Shown: piece by piece, positions 1 through 9,062 of the stretch
How positions within the stretch are numbered: the stretch's first letter is position 1
How the letters are laid out: the number at the start of each line of letters is the position of its first letter
Assembly (NCBI GenBank): GCA_002929135.1
Contig: PESC01000038.1
Coordinates: 28,016-92,015 of the forward strand
DNA from: Methylomonas sp.
GTDB lineage: Bacteria > Pseudomonadota > Gammaproteobacteria > Methylococcales > Methylomonadaceae
Length of the DNA stretch: 64,000 bases
Direction of reading: 5' to 3'
Position numbers and translations under genes: made by a program
The notes under the pieces: generated by a model
Database searches by the model: none
What the model was told of the DNA's origin: nothing
Seen by the model: the letters and a program-made list of their open reading frames with translations, nothing else

Positions 1-1
1 G

Positions 2-1495
2 CTACATATTTTCACCACCATACTGCTGATTTTCTCGCTGAAGCGTATCGAAACGCTGGTATCAACGCTCACCAAATCCGACAAACCGCAAAAAATCACC
101 TTCTATTCCACCGGATTGCTGGGATGCGGCTTGTATCTGATCACCATGTCGATTGCAGGCTATTATCTGAAACGGACAGAAGCGCCCTGGAATGAAACGG
201 CACAGACCTTGTTTCTGTTCCTGACCATGCTGCTTATGGGCGTTTCGTTTACATCCGGACGAATACGCGCGATTACCAAAGTTTATTTCAGCAAACATTT
301 CTTTCAGTACCGTTACGACTACCGAGAAGAATGGCTCAAAATCAGCCGAGCACTGGCGCAGCTGGAATCGTTGCAAGAACTCAAAAACTTCACCATCACG
401 ACGCTGACCAACCTCGTGGAAAGCAGCGGCGGCGGGCTTTGGATGAGAAACGATCAAGGCCGTTTCTTCCTGGCTGCCGAACAAAATCTCAGGCTGACTC
501 CGCAAGAAATGGCCTATTTACGCAATAGCAGCGATGATCTTCCCAACTATCTGAATAACAAGCAATGGGTCATCGACTTCTTCGAGCTGGCCCACGCCCC
601 AGAAGTGTATGAAGACATCGACTTATCCCCCTGGTGTTACGAAGACAGCCAGGTCTGGCTAATCGTCCCCCTATTCCATCGCAACCATCTGGAAGCCTTC
701 GTCGTCCTGACGCAGCGCAGAATCCCCCGCAAACTGAACTGGGAAGACCATGACCTGCTCAAGACCGTCGGCATGCAACTGGCCAATGCTCTGGCACTCC
801 ACAAAGCCAGCGACCAATTGGCCAACAACCGGCAATTTGAAGCCTATCACCGCTTGTCGGCGTATTTGGTGCATGACCTGAAAAACATCACCGCGCAAGT
901 CGGACTCATCGTAAAAAATGCCGAAAAGCACAAACACAACCCGGAGTTCGTCGACGACACGATAGCAACCCTCGCCCATGTCGAAAACAAAATGCGCCAG
1001 ATGGTCGAACAGCTCCGGCAAGGACAAACCACCTCGGCAAGCCTGGTCGATCTGGTCGACATCGTCAGCCAAGTCAAAGCCCAATACAGGGGTGAACCGA
1101 TACTGACCGTCAGCAGCGACGTCGATCAAGCCATCGTTTATGCTGACAAAGGCAAACTAACGACTATTCTTGCCAACCTCATTCAGAATTCGGAAGATGC
1201 CATCCAAACCCAAAATGGCCTAATCAAGCTTGAATTGAACAACAACCAGGGATATGCCGCCATTGCACTATCAGACAATGGCATCGGCATGGATCAAACC
1301 TTCATAGCAGAGCGGCTATTCAAACCCTTCGACACCACAAAAGGCAACGCCGGCATGGGAATTGGCGTCTATGAAGCCCGCGAGTACATCAGCAAAAACG
1401 CCGGCCAACTGACAGTCGACAGCAAACCGGGCGAGGGAACCCGGTTTGAAATTCTTTTTCCTTTAGCAAAATCGCAACAACCTGATGAGGCCTGA
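2..1495 (+). CDS. prsK: XrtA/PEP-CTERM system histidine kinase PrsK (5' end outside window)
   Basis: Reading frame is open from base 2 (LHIFTTILLIFSLKRIETL...) into ORF 116..1495; GAF-like region, H-box HDLKN, HATPase motifs (NLIQNSEDA, DNGIGMD, GMGIGVYEAREY); followed directly by a sigma54 response regulator as in prsK-prsR. Confidence 0.88.
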   Translation, partial: LHIFTTILLIFSLKRIETLVSTLTKSDKPQKITFYSTGLLGCGLYLITMSIAGYYLKRTEAPWNETAQTLFLFLTMLLMGVSFTSGRIRAITKVYFSKHFFQYRYDYREEWLKISRALAQLESLQELKNFTITTLTNLVESSGGGLWMRNDQGRFFLAAEQNLRLTPQEMAYLRNSSDDLPNYLNNKQWVIDFFELAHAPEVYEDIDLSPWCYEDSQVWLIVPLFHRNHLEAFVVLTQRRIPRKLNWEDHDLLKTVGMQLANALALHKASDQLANNRQFEAYHRLSAYLVHDLKNITAQVGLIVKNAEKHKHNPEFVDDTIATLAHVENKMRQMVEQLRQGQTTSASLVDLVDIVSQVKAQYRGEPILTVSSDVDQAIVYADKGKLTTILANLIQNSEDAIQTQNGLIKLELNNNQGYAAIALSDNGIGMDQTFIAERLFKPFDTTKGNAGMGIGVYEAREYISKNAGQLTVDSKPGEGTRFEILFPLAKSQQPDEA

Positions 1496-1500
1496 CAACG

Positions 1501-2865
1501 ATGATCCAACCGAAACGCTTACTCGTGGTTGAAGACGATCCCGGCCTCCAGAAACAATTCAAATGGAGTCTCGATCGCTATGACATCATGATCGCCAGCA
1601 ATCGCAGCGAAGCCATCGCCGCATTCAGGCGTCATACACCTAGTGTTGTCACCCTGGATTTAGGTTTGCCGCCTGATCCGACCAACGCCAGCGAAGGCCT
1701 GGCCACCCTGAAAGAACTCCTCGCGCTTGCCCCCAACACCAAAGTCATTGTCGTCACCGGCAATGACGATCGCAAAAACGCCATTGAAGCCATTGCATTG
1801 GGTGCCTACGATTTTTACCAGAAACCCGTCGATCCCGACGTGCTGAATCTGATCATCGAACGTGCCTTCAACCTGGCCAATCTCGAATCCGACTTTAACA
1901 CCCTGCAACAACAAACCAGCTCCAGCGAAATCATTGCAACCAGCCCGCAAATGCAAACCATCATTCGGAACGTTGACAAAGTCGCCCCCACCAGTGCCAG
2001 CGTCATGTTACTGGGCGAAAGCGGCACCGGCAAAGAAGTTCTGGCCAAAGCGCTGCACCAGCTAAGCCCCAGAGCCAATCACCCCTTCATCCCCGTCAAC
2101 TGCGCAGCCATTCCGGAAAGCCTGCTGGAAAGCGAATTATTTGGTCACGAAAAAGGCGCGTTTACCGGCGCGGTCTCGCAAACCAAAGGCAAGGTCGAAT
2201 GTGCCGACAAAGGCACTTTTTTTCTGGATGAAATCGGCGACATGCCCGTGGCGCTGCAATCGAAGCTGCTGCGTTTCATCCAGGAGCGCGTCATCGAACG
2301 CATAGGCGGGCGCAAACCCATTGCGGTCGACGTTCGCATCATCTGCGCAACCCATCGCAATTTGCAGGAACTGATTGCGCAAAATCAGTTTCGCGGCGAC
2401 CTTTATTACCGGCTCAGCGAAATCGTCATTGACATCCCCCCCCTGCGCGAACGCGAAGGCGACATCATCGTCATCGCCAACACCCTGTTACAACGCTACT
2501 GCCGGGAAACCCAAAGCAAACCCAAACGTTTCAGTTTAGAAGCCATTCAAGCGCTGGAGGGGCACGATTGGCCTGGCAATATCAGGGAACTGGAGAACAA
2601 ACTCAAACGCGCCGTCATCATGTCGTCCGGCCACACCATCCAGCCCGAAGATTTGGAACTGACACCGCCTGTGGACAAAACCAACCCGTTGAATCTGAAA
2701 GAAGCACGGGAAGTCGCCGAAATTCGGGCCATAAAACGGGCCATTCAGTTTACCGAAAGCAATATCTCGGAAGCCGCCCGCTTACTCGGCGTTACCAGGC
2801 CAACCCTATACAACCTCATAGAGAAATATGGCATTCAACATAGCGCTGACGATCAAGAGGAATAA
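1501..2865 (+). CDS. prsR: PEP-CTERM-box sigma54-dependent response regulator PrsR
   Basis: Receiver domain, AAA+ sigma54 motifs (GESGTGKE, ELFGHEKGAFTGA), Fis-type HTH C-terminus; adjacent to prsK. Confidence 0.9.
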   Translation: MIQPKRLLVVEDDPGLQKQFKWSLDRYDIMIASNRSEAIAAFRRHTPSVVTLDLGLPPDPTNASEGLATLKELLALAPNTKVIVVTGNDDRKNAIEAIALGAYDFYQKPVDPDVLNLIIERAFNLANLESDFNTLQQQTSSSEIIATSPQMQTIIRNVDKVAPTSASVMLLGESGTGKEVLAKALHQLSPRANHPFIPVNCAAIPESLLESELFGHEKGAFTGAVSQTKGKVECADKGTFFLDEIGDMPVALQSKLLRFIQERVIERIGGRKPIAVDVRIICATHRNLQELIAQNQFRGDLYYRLSEIVIDIPPLREREGDIIVIANTLLQRYCRETQSKPKRFSLEAIQALEGHDWPGNIRELENKLKRAVIMSSGHTIQPEDLELTPPVDKTNPLNLKEAREVAEIRAIKRAIQFTESNISEAARLLGVTRPTLYNLIEKYGIQHSADDQEE

Positions 2866-3012
2866 AAGAGCGTGATGGCCAACTAAAATACCCAGCCACA
2901 CTTCTCAAATAATCCCGCTCGAACTGAAGCGAGGATAAGTAACCACAAGCCAAGTGGCTTCGACGGCCATTGTGACACCGCAAACACGGGCATCAGCCTC
3001 CAAGGAATCATC

Positions 3013-4950
3013 ATGTCGGAACACCACATCTACCCGGTCAAACCGCACATCGCACAAACAGCGCACATCGACGCCGCAAGTTACCAAACGCTCTATCGGC
3101 TATCGATAGAAAACCCCGAAACCTTCTGGGCCGGGCAGGCGAACGATTTTCTCGACTGGCAGCAACCCTGGCAAACCGTCATGCAATGTGATTTTGCCCA
3201 TGGTGACATCCGCTGGTTTCAAGGCGGCAAACTCAATGTGACCTACAACTGCCTGGATCGCCATCTAGCTACACGCGGCGATCAGACGGCCATCCTCTGG
3301 GAAGGTGACGATCCCCTGCATGACCGCCGCATCAGCTACCGCGAACTGCATCGTCAAGTTTGCCAGTTCGCCAATGTATTACGCTCGCACGGCGTCGAAA
3401 AAGGCGACCGCATCTGCATCTACCTGCCGATGATCCTGGAAGCGGCGGTGGTGATTCTGGCCTGCGCCCGCATCGGCGCCGTGCACTCCATCGTATTTGG
3501 CGGCTTTTCGGCCGACGCCTTGCGCGACCGCATCCTCGATGCCGATTGCCGCCTGCTCATTTGTGCCGGTCACGGAAAGCGAGGCGGCAAGACCGTGCCC
3601 AGCAAACTCAACGCCGACAAGGCCGCAGCGCAATGCCCGAACCTGCAAACCGTCATCGTCATCCGCGACCCGGACGAAGCGCTGCCCTGGGCCAAAGACC
3701 GCGATGTTTGTTACCAAACCGCAATGCAAAGCGCATCGGAACACTGCCCGCCGGTGTGGATGGATGCCGAAGATCCGCTGTTCATCCTCTACACCTCAGG
3801 CTCCACCGGCAAACCCAAAGGCCTGCTGCACACCACCGGCGGCTATCTGCTGTACGCCGCAATGACCCACAAATACATTTTTGATTATCACGACGGCGAC
3901 ATCTACTGGTGCACCGCCGACATCGGCTGGATCACCGGCCATTCCTACGTACTGTACGGCCCGCTGTGCAACGGCGCCACCACGCTGATGTTCGAAGGTG
4001 TACCGACGTATCCTGCCGCCGACCGCTTCTGGCAAATCGTCGACAAGCACCAGATCAACATCTTTTACACCGCACCCACAGCCATACGCGCACTGATGGC
4101 GCAAGGTGACGATTTCGTCAACCGCACCGATCGCAGCAGCCTGCGCATCCTCGGCAGCGTCGGCGAACCGATCAACCCGGAGGCCTGGGAATGGTATTAC
4201 CGCGTCGTTGGCGACAAGCGCTGCCCCATCGTCGACACCTGGTGGCAAACCGAAACCGGCGGCATTTTGATTACCCCGCTACCCGGCGCCACCGCACTGA
4301 AGCCCGGCTCGGCCAGCCTGCCGTTTTTCGGCATCCAGCCGGCCATCGTCGATAACGACGGCCACATCCTCGACGGCGAAGCCGAAGGCGTACTGGTATT
4401 CCCCCACTCCTGGCCTGGCCAGGCACGCACCATCTACGGCGACCACGCGCGATTCCTCGACACCTATTTCAGAAAATTCCCCGGCTTTTACTTCGCCGGT
4501 GACGGCGCCCGCCGCGATGCCGATGGCTATTACTGGATCACAGGCCGCGTCGACGATGTCATCAACGTCTCCGGCCACCGCCTGGGCACCGCCGAAATCG
4601 AAAGCGCCCTGGTGTTACACCACGATGTCGCCGAGGCCGCCGTCGTCGGTTGCCCCCATGCCATCAAAGGCCAGGGCATCTACGCCTACGTCACGCTGAA
4701 TATCGGCGTCACGCCGTCCGACGATTTGAAAAAAGCCCTGCGCGAGCTGATTCGGGAAGAAATAGGCCCTATCGCCCTGCCCGACCACATCCAATGGGCG
4801 CCAGGATTACCCAAAACCCGTTCCGGCAAAATCATGCGCCGCATCCTGCGCAAAATCGCCGCCAACGACGTAGCCGACCTCGGCGACACCTCGACGCTGG
4901 CCGACCCCAGCGTCGTCGCCGATTTGCTGGCGCAACGCGCCCATCAGTAA
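3013..4950 (+). CDS. acs: acetyl-CoA synthetase
   Basis: 645 aa; [20 protein letters not shown]-terminal [11 protein letters not shown] acetylatable Lys motif. Confidence 0.93.
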   Translation: MSEHHIYPVKPHIAQTAHIDAASYQTLYRLSIENPETFWAGQANDFLDWQQPWQTVMQCDFAHGDIRWFQGGKLNVTYNCLDRHLATRGDQTAILWEGDDPLHDRRISYRELHRQVCQFANVLRSHGVEKGDRICIYLPMILEAAVVILACARIGAVHSIVFGGFSADALRDRILDADCRLLICAGHGKRGGKTVPSKLNADKAAAQCPNLQTVIVIRDPDEALPWAKDRDVCYQTAMQSASEHCPPVWMDAEDPLFILYTSGSTGKPKGLLHTTGGYLLYAAMTHKYIFDYHDGDIYWCTADIGWITGHSYVLYGPLCNGATTLMFEGVPTYPAADRFWQIVDKHQINIFYTAPTAIRALMAQGDDFVNRTDRSSLRILGSVGEPINPEAWEWYYRVVGDKRCPIVDTWWQTETGGILITPLPGATALKPGSASLPFFGIQPAIVDNDGHILDGEAEGVLVFPHSWPGQARTIYGDHARFLDTYFRKFPGFYFAGDGARRDADGYYWITGRVDDVINVSGHRLGTAEIESALVLHHDVAEAAVVGCPHAIKGQGIYAYVTLNIGVTPSDDLKKALRELIREEIGPIALPDHIQWAPGLPKTRSGKIMRRILRKIAANDVADLGDTSTLADPSVVADLLAQRAHQ

Positions 4951-5032
4951 AGGTTAAACGTTGACCCAAACACGCAGGCACTGATGTCAGCATGACAATA
5001 TCCGACTGAATTACAGGCAAAAAATAACGCTT

Positions 5033-5995
5033 TTGCCAACCATGCAACCCCGTCCCCATTCGAAAAAACTGCCGGTACTGCTGCTCACAGGCTTTCTCGG
5101 CAGCGGTAAAACCACACTGCTGAACGCCCTGCTGGCCGATGGCATCAAAACCGCCGTCATCATCAATGAATTCGGCGAAACGCCGATCGATCACGCCTTG
5201 CTGAAACGTCAGGACTTGCCGATGACGGTGTTGTCGGGCGGTTGCCTGTGCTGTCAGATCAAAGGTGCGCTGACACCCACATTGAAGAATTTGTGGATGG
5301 CCTGGAACCAGGCATCCATCAAGCCCTTCGAGCGCATCATCATCGAAACCAGCGGCGTTGCCAGCCCGGAACCGATACTCGACACCCTGCTGCGGGAACG
5401 CTGGGTTTCTGGTCACTACCAGCTGCAAAAAGTCATCACGACGGTTTCGGCCCTCTCGGCAGCCGATCAGCTCGCACGCTACGCAGAAGCCCAGTCGCAA
5501 GTGGCCTGGTCGGATCTGATTCTGCTGACTCACGCCGATCAAACCGATGCCGCCACCGTGTTGGCGCTGAACACCACGCTAACTACCCTCGCCCCCAGCA
5601 CCCCGACGCAACGCTTGCCATTTCCTTACGGCCTGGCCGATCTTGCGCCAAGCTCAAACCCGCGTTTTCGGCCACTGCCCAAGCCCCTGCCTGCCGATCC
5701 AGACCGCTTCCGTAGCGTTTCGCTGATCTTGCAAGCGGGCGTAACCCTAGCCAGGGTGGAATCGGCATTACAGGCCGTGTTGCAACAGCACGGCCACTGC
5801 ATTCTGCGCATCAAGGCCTTGATCCACGACACCTCGCAAAACCGGTTTTTTGCCCTTCACGCCGCCGATGGTCGCTTATATCCTGCCGCAGCGCTGAATA
5901 CAGTTGCAACCGACAACCGCCTCGTCGTCATCGTCGATTCGGCGCTTGATGACATAACAGACGACTTGAAGCGCATGTTGTCCGATTTGATCTGA
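5033..5995 (+). CDS. CobW/P47K family GTPase (putative metallochaperone); ATG start probably at 5042
   Basis: Walker A GFLGSGKTT, GGCLCCQ (CxCC) motif, CobW C-terminal-like region. Confidence 0.85.
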   Translation: MPTMQPRPHSKKLPVLLLTGFLGSGKTTLLNALLADGIKTAVIINEFGETPIDHALLKRQDLPMTVLSGGCLCCQIKGALTPTLKNLWMAWNQASIKPFERIIIETSGVASPEPILDTLLRERWVSGHYQLQKVITTVSALSAADQLARYAEAQSQVAWSDLILLTHADQTDAATVLALNTTLTTLAPSTPTQRLPFPYGLADLAPSSNPRFRPLPKPLPADPDRFRSVSLILQAGVTLARVESALQAVLQQHGHCILRIKALIHDTSQNRFFALHAADGRLYPAAALNTVATDNRLVVIVDSALDDITDDLKRMLSDLI

Positions 5996-6110
5996 CCTGC
6001 CACCGCTGTAATGGCCCAATTTTTGGTTGTTGCACCGCATCGTCGCCACCCGGATTACTGGCTTGATAGAGTGAAACCTTGATTCAACACCACTTCTTCA
6101 ACAAGCCTCA

Positions 6111-6224
6111 TGCGCCGCCCAACTCGGCGCTTACGCTCATGCCAACGGCCTGGCCGTTACCGCCGAACAGGCGCAACCCGTTTATCTGCGCGACAAGGTA
6201 GCGAAAAAACCCGGCGAGCATTAG
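6111..6224 (+). pseudogene. tsaB: 3' remnant of tsaB (tRNA t6A biosynthesis)
   Basis: Manual translation gives CAAQLGAYAHANGLAVTAEQAQPVYLRDKVAKKPGEH*, resembling the TsaB C-terminus (E. coli ...[24 protein letters not shown]); in-frame stop upstream at about 6072 and no TsaB N-terminus. Confidence 0.65.
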
Positions 6225-6267
6225 GCGCTGTTCATGCACAGATTCGACAATGCTACGGGTGCGCACA

Positions 6268-6370
6268 CTGTGGTTCTCACGCGCAGCAAAGGAATGCAGA
6301 CGGACGCGAATGAAGGCAAAATCTGCGCAGAAAGGCCGATATGGGTTCCCGCGCAGAGCGTGGAAACCAG
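6268..6370 (+). repeat. Degenerate copy of the ~100-bp paired-palindrome dispersed repeat
   Basis: TGGTTCTCACGCGCAGC...GGAATGCAGACGG...GATGAAGGCAAAA...GAAAGGCCGATATGGGTTCCCGCGCAGAGCGTGGAAACCAG aligns by eye with the copies at 8559 and 63718. Confidence 0.7.
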
Positions 6371-6406
6371 CAAAACGCACTCATACGTTTGTCCGGACGG
6401 TTAGCG

Positions 6407-6985
6407 CTATTTCAACCATTCCGCCATGGCAATCACGTTTCTGGCCATGTCGCCCAACGATACCTTGCGATCCATCGCCAATTTGCGCAGGGCGTGATAG
6501 GCCTCGTCTTCACTGTAGCCCTTCGATTGGATCAGCAGCGCCTTGGCACGGTCGATGTATTTGCGGTCTTCCAACTGGGTTTTGGCTTTTTTCAGTTCGT
6601 CGAGCAAGTGTTGCTGCTCCTTGAAGCGGGCGATGGCGACTTCGACGATGGTCTTGATTCGCCTCGGCTCCAGCCCATCGACGATGTAAGCGCTGACGCC
6701 CGCCCGGATGACCTCGTTGATGGTGCCGGTTTGCTGGTCTTCGGCAAACATCACCACCGGTAGCGAATGCTGCTGGTTGATGGTGCGGATCATCTTCAAC
6801 ACCGTGTCATTCGGCGAATACAAATTCAATATCACGACATCCGGGCGCAGGTGGGCTATCACCTCGCCGAGGTTCAACTTCTGTAGTTTCAGCGTTGCCA
6901 CCTCATAACCCTGTTGGCGTAAACAGGTTTCCAGTACCCGGTCGGTGTCCAGTTCATCGATGACCAGCACATTCAGCGTTGCCAT
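6407..6985 (-). CDS. nasT: ANTAR-domain response regulator, NasT-like
   Basis: Receiver-like N-terminus and C-terminal ANTAR (DRAKALLIQSKGYSEDEAYHALRKLAMDRKVSLGDMARNVI); next to nitrate transporter. Confidence 0.88.
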   Translation of the reverse strand: MATLNVLVIDELDTDRVLETCLRQQGYEVATLKLQKLNLGEVIAHLRPDVVILNLYSPNDTVLKMIRTINQQHSLPVVMFAEDQQTGTINEVIRAGVSAYIVDGLEPRRIKTIVEVAIARFKEQQHLLDELKKAKTQLEDRKYIDRAKALLIQSKGYSEDEAYHALRKLAMDRKVSLGDMARNVIAMAEWLK

Positions 6986-6987
6986 GG

Positions 6988-8454
6988 TCAGTCCAGTTCG
7001 ATTTTGACCGAGCTGCCGTCCGGCATGATTTCGGTGATGAAATTTCTCGGCTCATCCAGCCAATACACCAGCGCCAGCAAGACGAGGCAGCAGAGGGCCA
7101 GCATCAGGAAAAAGCGGCTGGGGTCGAGCAAGGTGAATGCGATCAGAAACACGATGGCTCCGGCGTTGCCATAAGCGCCGACGATACCGGCCACCTCGCC
7201 GGTGATGGCCTTGCGCACCAGCGGCACGAAGGCAAATATGGCGCCTTCGGCGGCCTGCATGAAGATCGAGCAAATCAGCGTGACCAATACCGTCAGCGTC
7301 AGCGACCACTGCGGGGAAATCATCGCCATCAACCCATAACCGATGGCAAGGCCGCCACTGAACAGGGCCAGCGAGCGTCGGCGACCGATGCGATCACTGA
7401 ACCAGCCGCCAGCGGGGCGGGCAACGATGTTGGTGATGACGAAGCTCGATGCCAGCATCCCGGCATTCAGCATCGACAGACCCTGGCTATCGTTGAAAGT
7501 ATTGAAAAAAAACAGCGGCAACATCGACAACACCGCCAGTTTTGAACCGAAAGTAATGCAGTAGGCCACGGCCAGAATGAAGACCTGGCGGTAGCGGTAC
7601 TGCTGAATGCCAGGGATGGGTTGACTCAGGCGCTCGCTGTTGCTGGTGACAAGCCGATAGGCATGGACGAAAAACACGTTCCAGATCAGTGCATGCAGTG
7701 TCAATGCCCAAGCGGGCGACAGCATGGGATTCAGTGATGACAACGTCCAGGTCAGCAACGACAGGCTGGCATACAGCGGCACCAGGCTGAGCATGTACAG
7801 AAATAGGTCGTGTATGCTGCTGACCTCCATGGTTGCAGCCTGCTTGCTTTTGAGGCCAGCCCGTCCGGGCGGAAAATCTTCGACATGTCGGTAATACACC
7901 GCCGCATAAAACAGCGCCAGCAGACCGGTCAGCGCCACCGCATGACGCCAGCCACCGAAATACAGCGCTACGGCAGGCAGCAGCAAGGCGGCGACGGCTG
8001 AACCGAAGTTGCCCCAGCCAGCGTAGACACCTTCGGCAGTACCTATCTGATGCGATGGGAACCAGTCACCGATGATGCGCACCCCTACCACGAAGCCGGC
8101 GCCGATGAAGCCCAGTAAAAAGCGCGACCAGGCCAGCGTGGCGAAATCGTCGGCCAGTGCGAACAGAAAACACGGCAGGCTGCATACCGCCAGCAACACG
8201 CTGTAACTGATGCGGGCGCCGAAACGGTCGACCACCAGGCCGATGATGACCCGTGCCGGAATGGTCAACGCCACGTTCAGCAGTAAAAGTGTTTCGACCT
8301 GAGCGTTGCTGATGCCGAGTTCCTGCTGAATCAATACCAACAATGGCGCCTGATTGAACCAGACCAGGAAACTGATGAAAAACGCGATCCAGGTCAGGTG
8401 CAGGATTTTGTACTTGCCTTTCAGACCAAAGACTTCAAACGGCGAAAACGACAT
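6988..8454 (-). CDS. MFS nitrate/nitrite transporter (NarK/NasA type)
   Basis: 488 aa, multiple TMs, FVVGVRIIGDWFP and NIVARPAGGWFSDRIGRR; the ORF track start at 8673 reads through a repeat, so ATG at 8454 (MSFSPFEVFGLKGKYK) is preferred. Confidence 0.88.
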   Translation of the reverse strand: MSFSPFEVFGLKGKYKILHLTWIAFFISFLVWFNQAPLLVLIQQELGISNAQVETLLLLNVALTIPARVIIGLVVDRFGARISYSVLLAVCSLPCFLFALADDFATLAWSRFLLGFIGAGFVVGVRIIGDWFPSHQIGTAEGVYAGWGNFGSAVAALLLPAVALYFGGWRHAVALTGLLALFYAAVYYRHVEDFPPGRAGLKSKQAATMEVSSIHDLFLYMLSLVPLYASLSLLTWTLSSLNPMLSPAWALTLHALIWNVFFVHAYRLVTSNSERLSQPIPGIQQYRYRQVFILAVAYCITFGSKLAVLSMLPLFFFNTFNDSQGLSMLNAGMLASSFVITNIVARPAGGWFSDRIGRRRSLALFSGGLAIGYGLMAMISPQWSLTLTVLVTLICSIFMQAAEGAIFAFVPLVRKAITGEVAGIVGAYGNAGAIVFLIAFTLLDPSRFFLMLALCCLVLLALVYWLDEPRNFITEIMPDGSSVKIELD

Positions 8455-8558
8455 GGACTGACTCGGAAGTTGACGGAATCGGTTGTCGTCAAGCAAGTGA
8501 CATGCCAGGGAAACGAGGGAGTAGCCCGCTCGGGGATGACGATTTATCACCTCGCCCC

Positions 8559-8650
8559 CCTCGTTCCCACGCTCTGCGTGGGAACGCATACGGACGCTGT
8601 ATGAAGGTAAGTCTGTGTAGAAAGGCCGGTATGGGTTGCCACGGAGATAG
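8559..8650 (+). repeat. Dispersed paired-palindrome repeat copy
   Basis: CTCGTTCCCACGCTCTGCGTGGGAACGCATACGG...GTATGAAGG...AAAGGCCGGTATGGGTTGCCACGGAGATAGTGG. Confidence 0.75.
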
Positions 8651-8875
8651 TGGAAATCGAATGGCTGCGCCACCAGGCGTTCGGCTTGGTGCAGCCCACA
8701 GACTCATCGCACCTGAATGGTGCGACTTTGCCCGCAAGGGTGTCGCCAATTTTGCAACACGCCGTGCGCGATAACCCGGTCGATGCCGAGGCCACCCCCC
8801 CTGTGTTTTCTGCAAGCCTTGCAGAGCTTGATTTTCACCATGTCCGCCACGCTGGCGTGTGGAAAACAAAAAAGC

Positions 8876-8891
8876 TGGCATCACATTTGCT
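8876..8891 (+). promoter_or_regulatory. Candidate sigma54 (-24/-12) promoter upstream of nirB
   Basis: TGGCATCACATTTGCT: GG-N10-GC spacing with TGGCA and TTGCT boxes. Confidence 0.7.
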
Positions 8892-8948
8892 TTAACCATT
8901 GCGAGTCTCTTGCCGAGGCTCCCTTGCATTGTTGTTGTTTCGGACAAA

Positions 8949-8999
8949 GGCGTCCTGATTGAACGAGCGTAGCTCGTTAATTCAGGATGCCTTTTTTTT
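8949..8999 (+). terminator. Leader rho-independent terminator upstream of nirB (candidate NasT antitermination target)
   Basis: GGCGTCCTGATTGAACGAGC-GTA-GCTCGTTAATTCAGGATGCC followed by a T8 tract. Confidence 0.85.
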
Positions 9000-9062
9000 A
9001 CCCCTGAAACACGGCACGGCTTCGGCAAACCTAACGATCGCAACGCATTAGAGGTAAATGTC

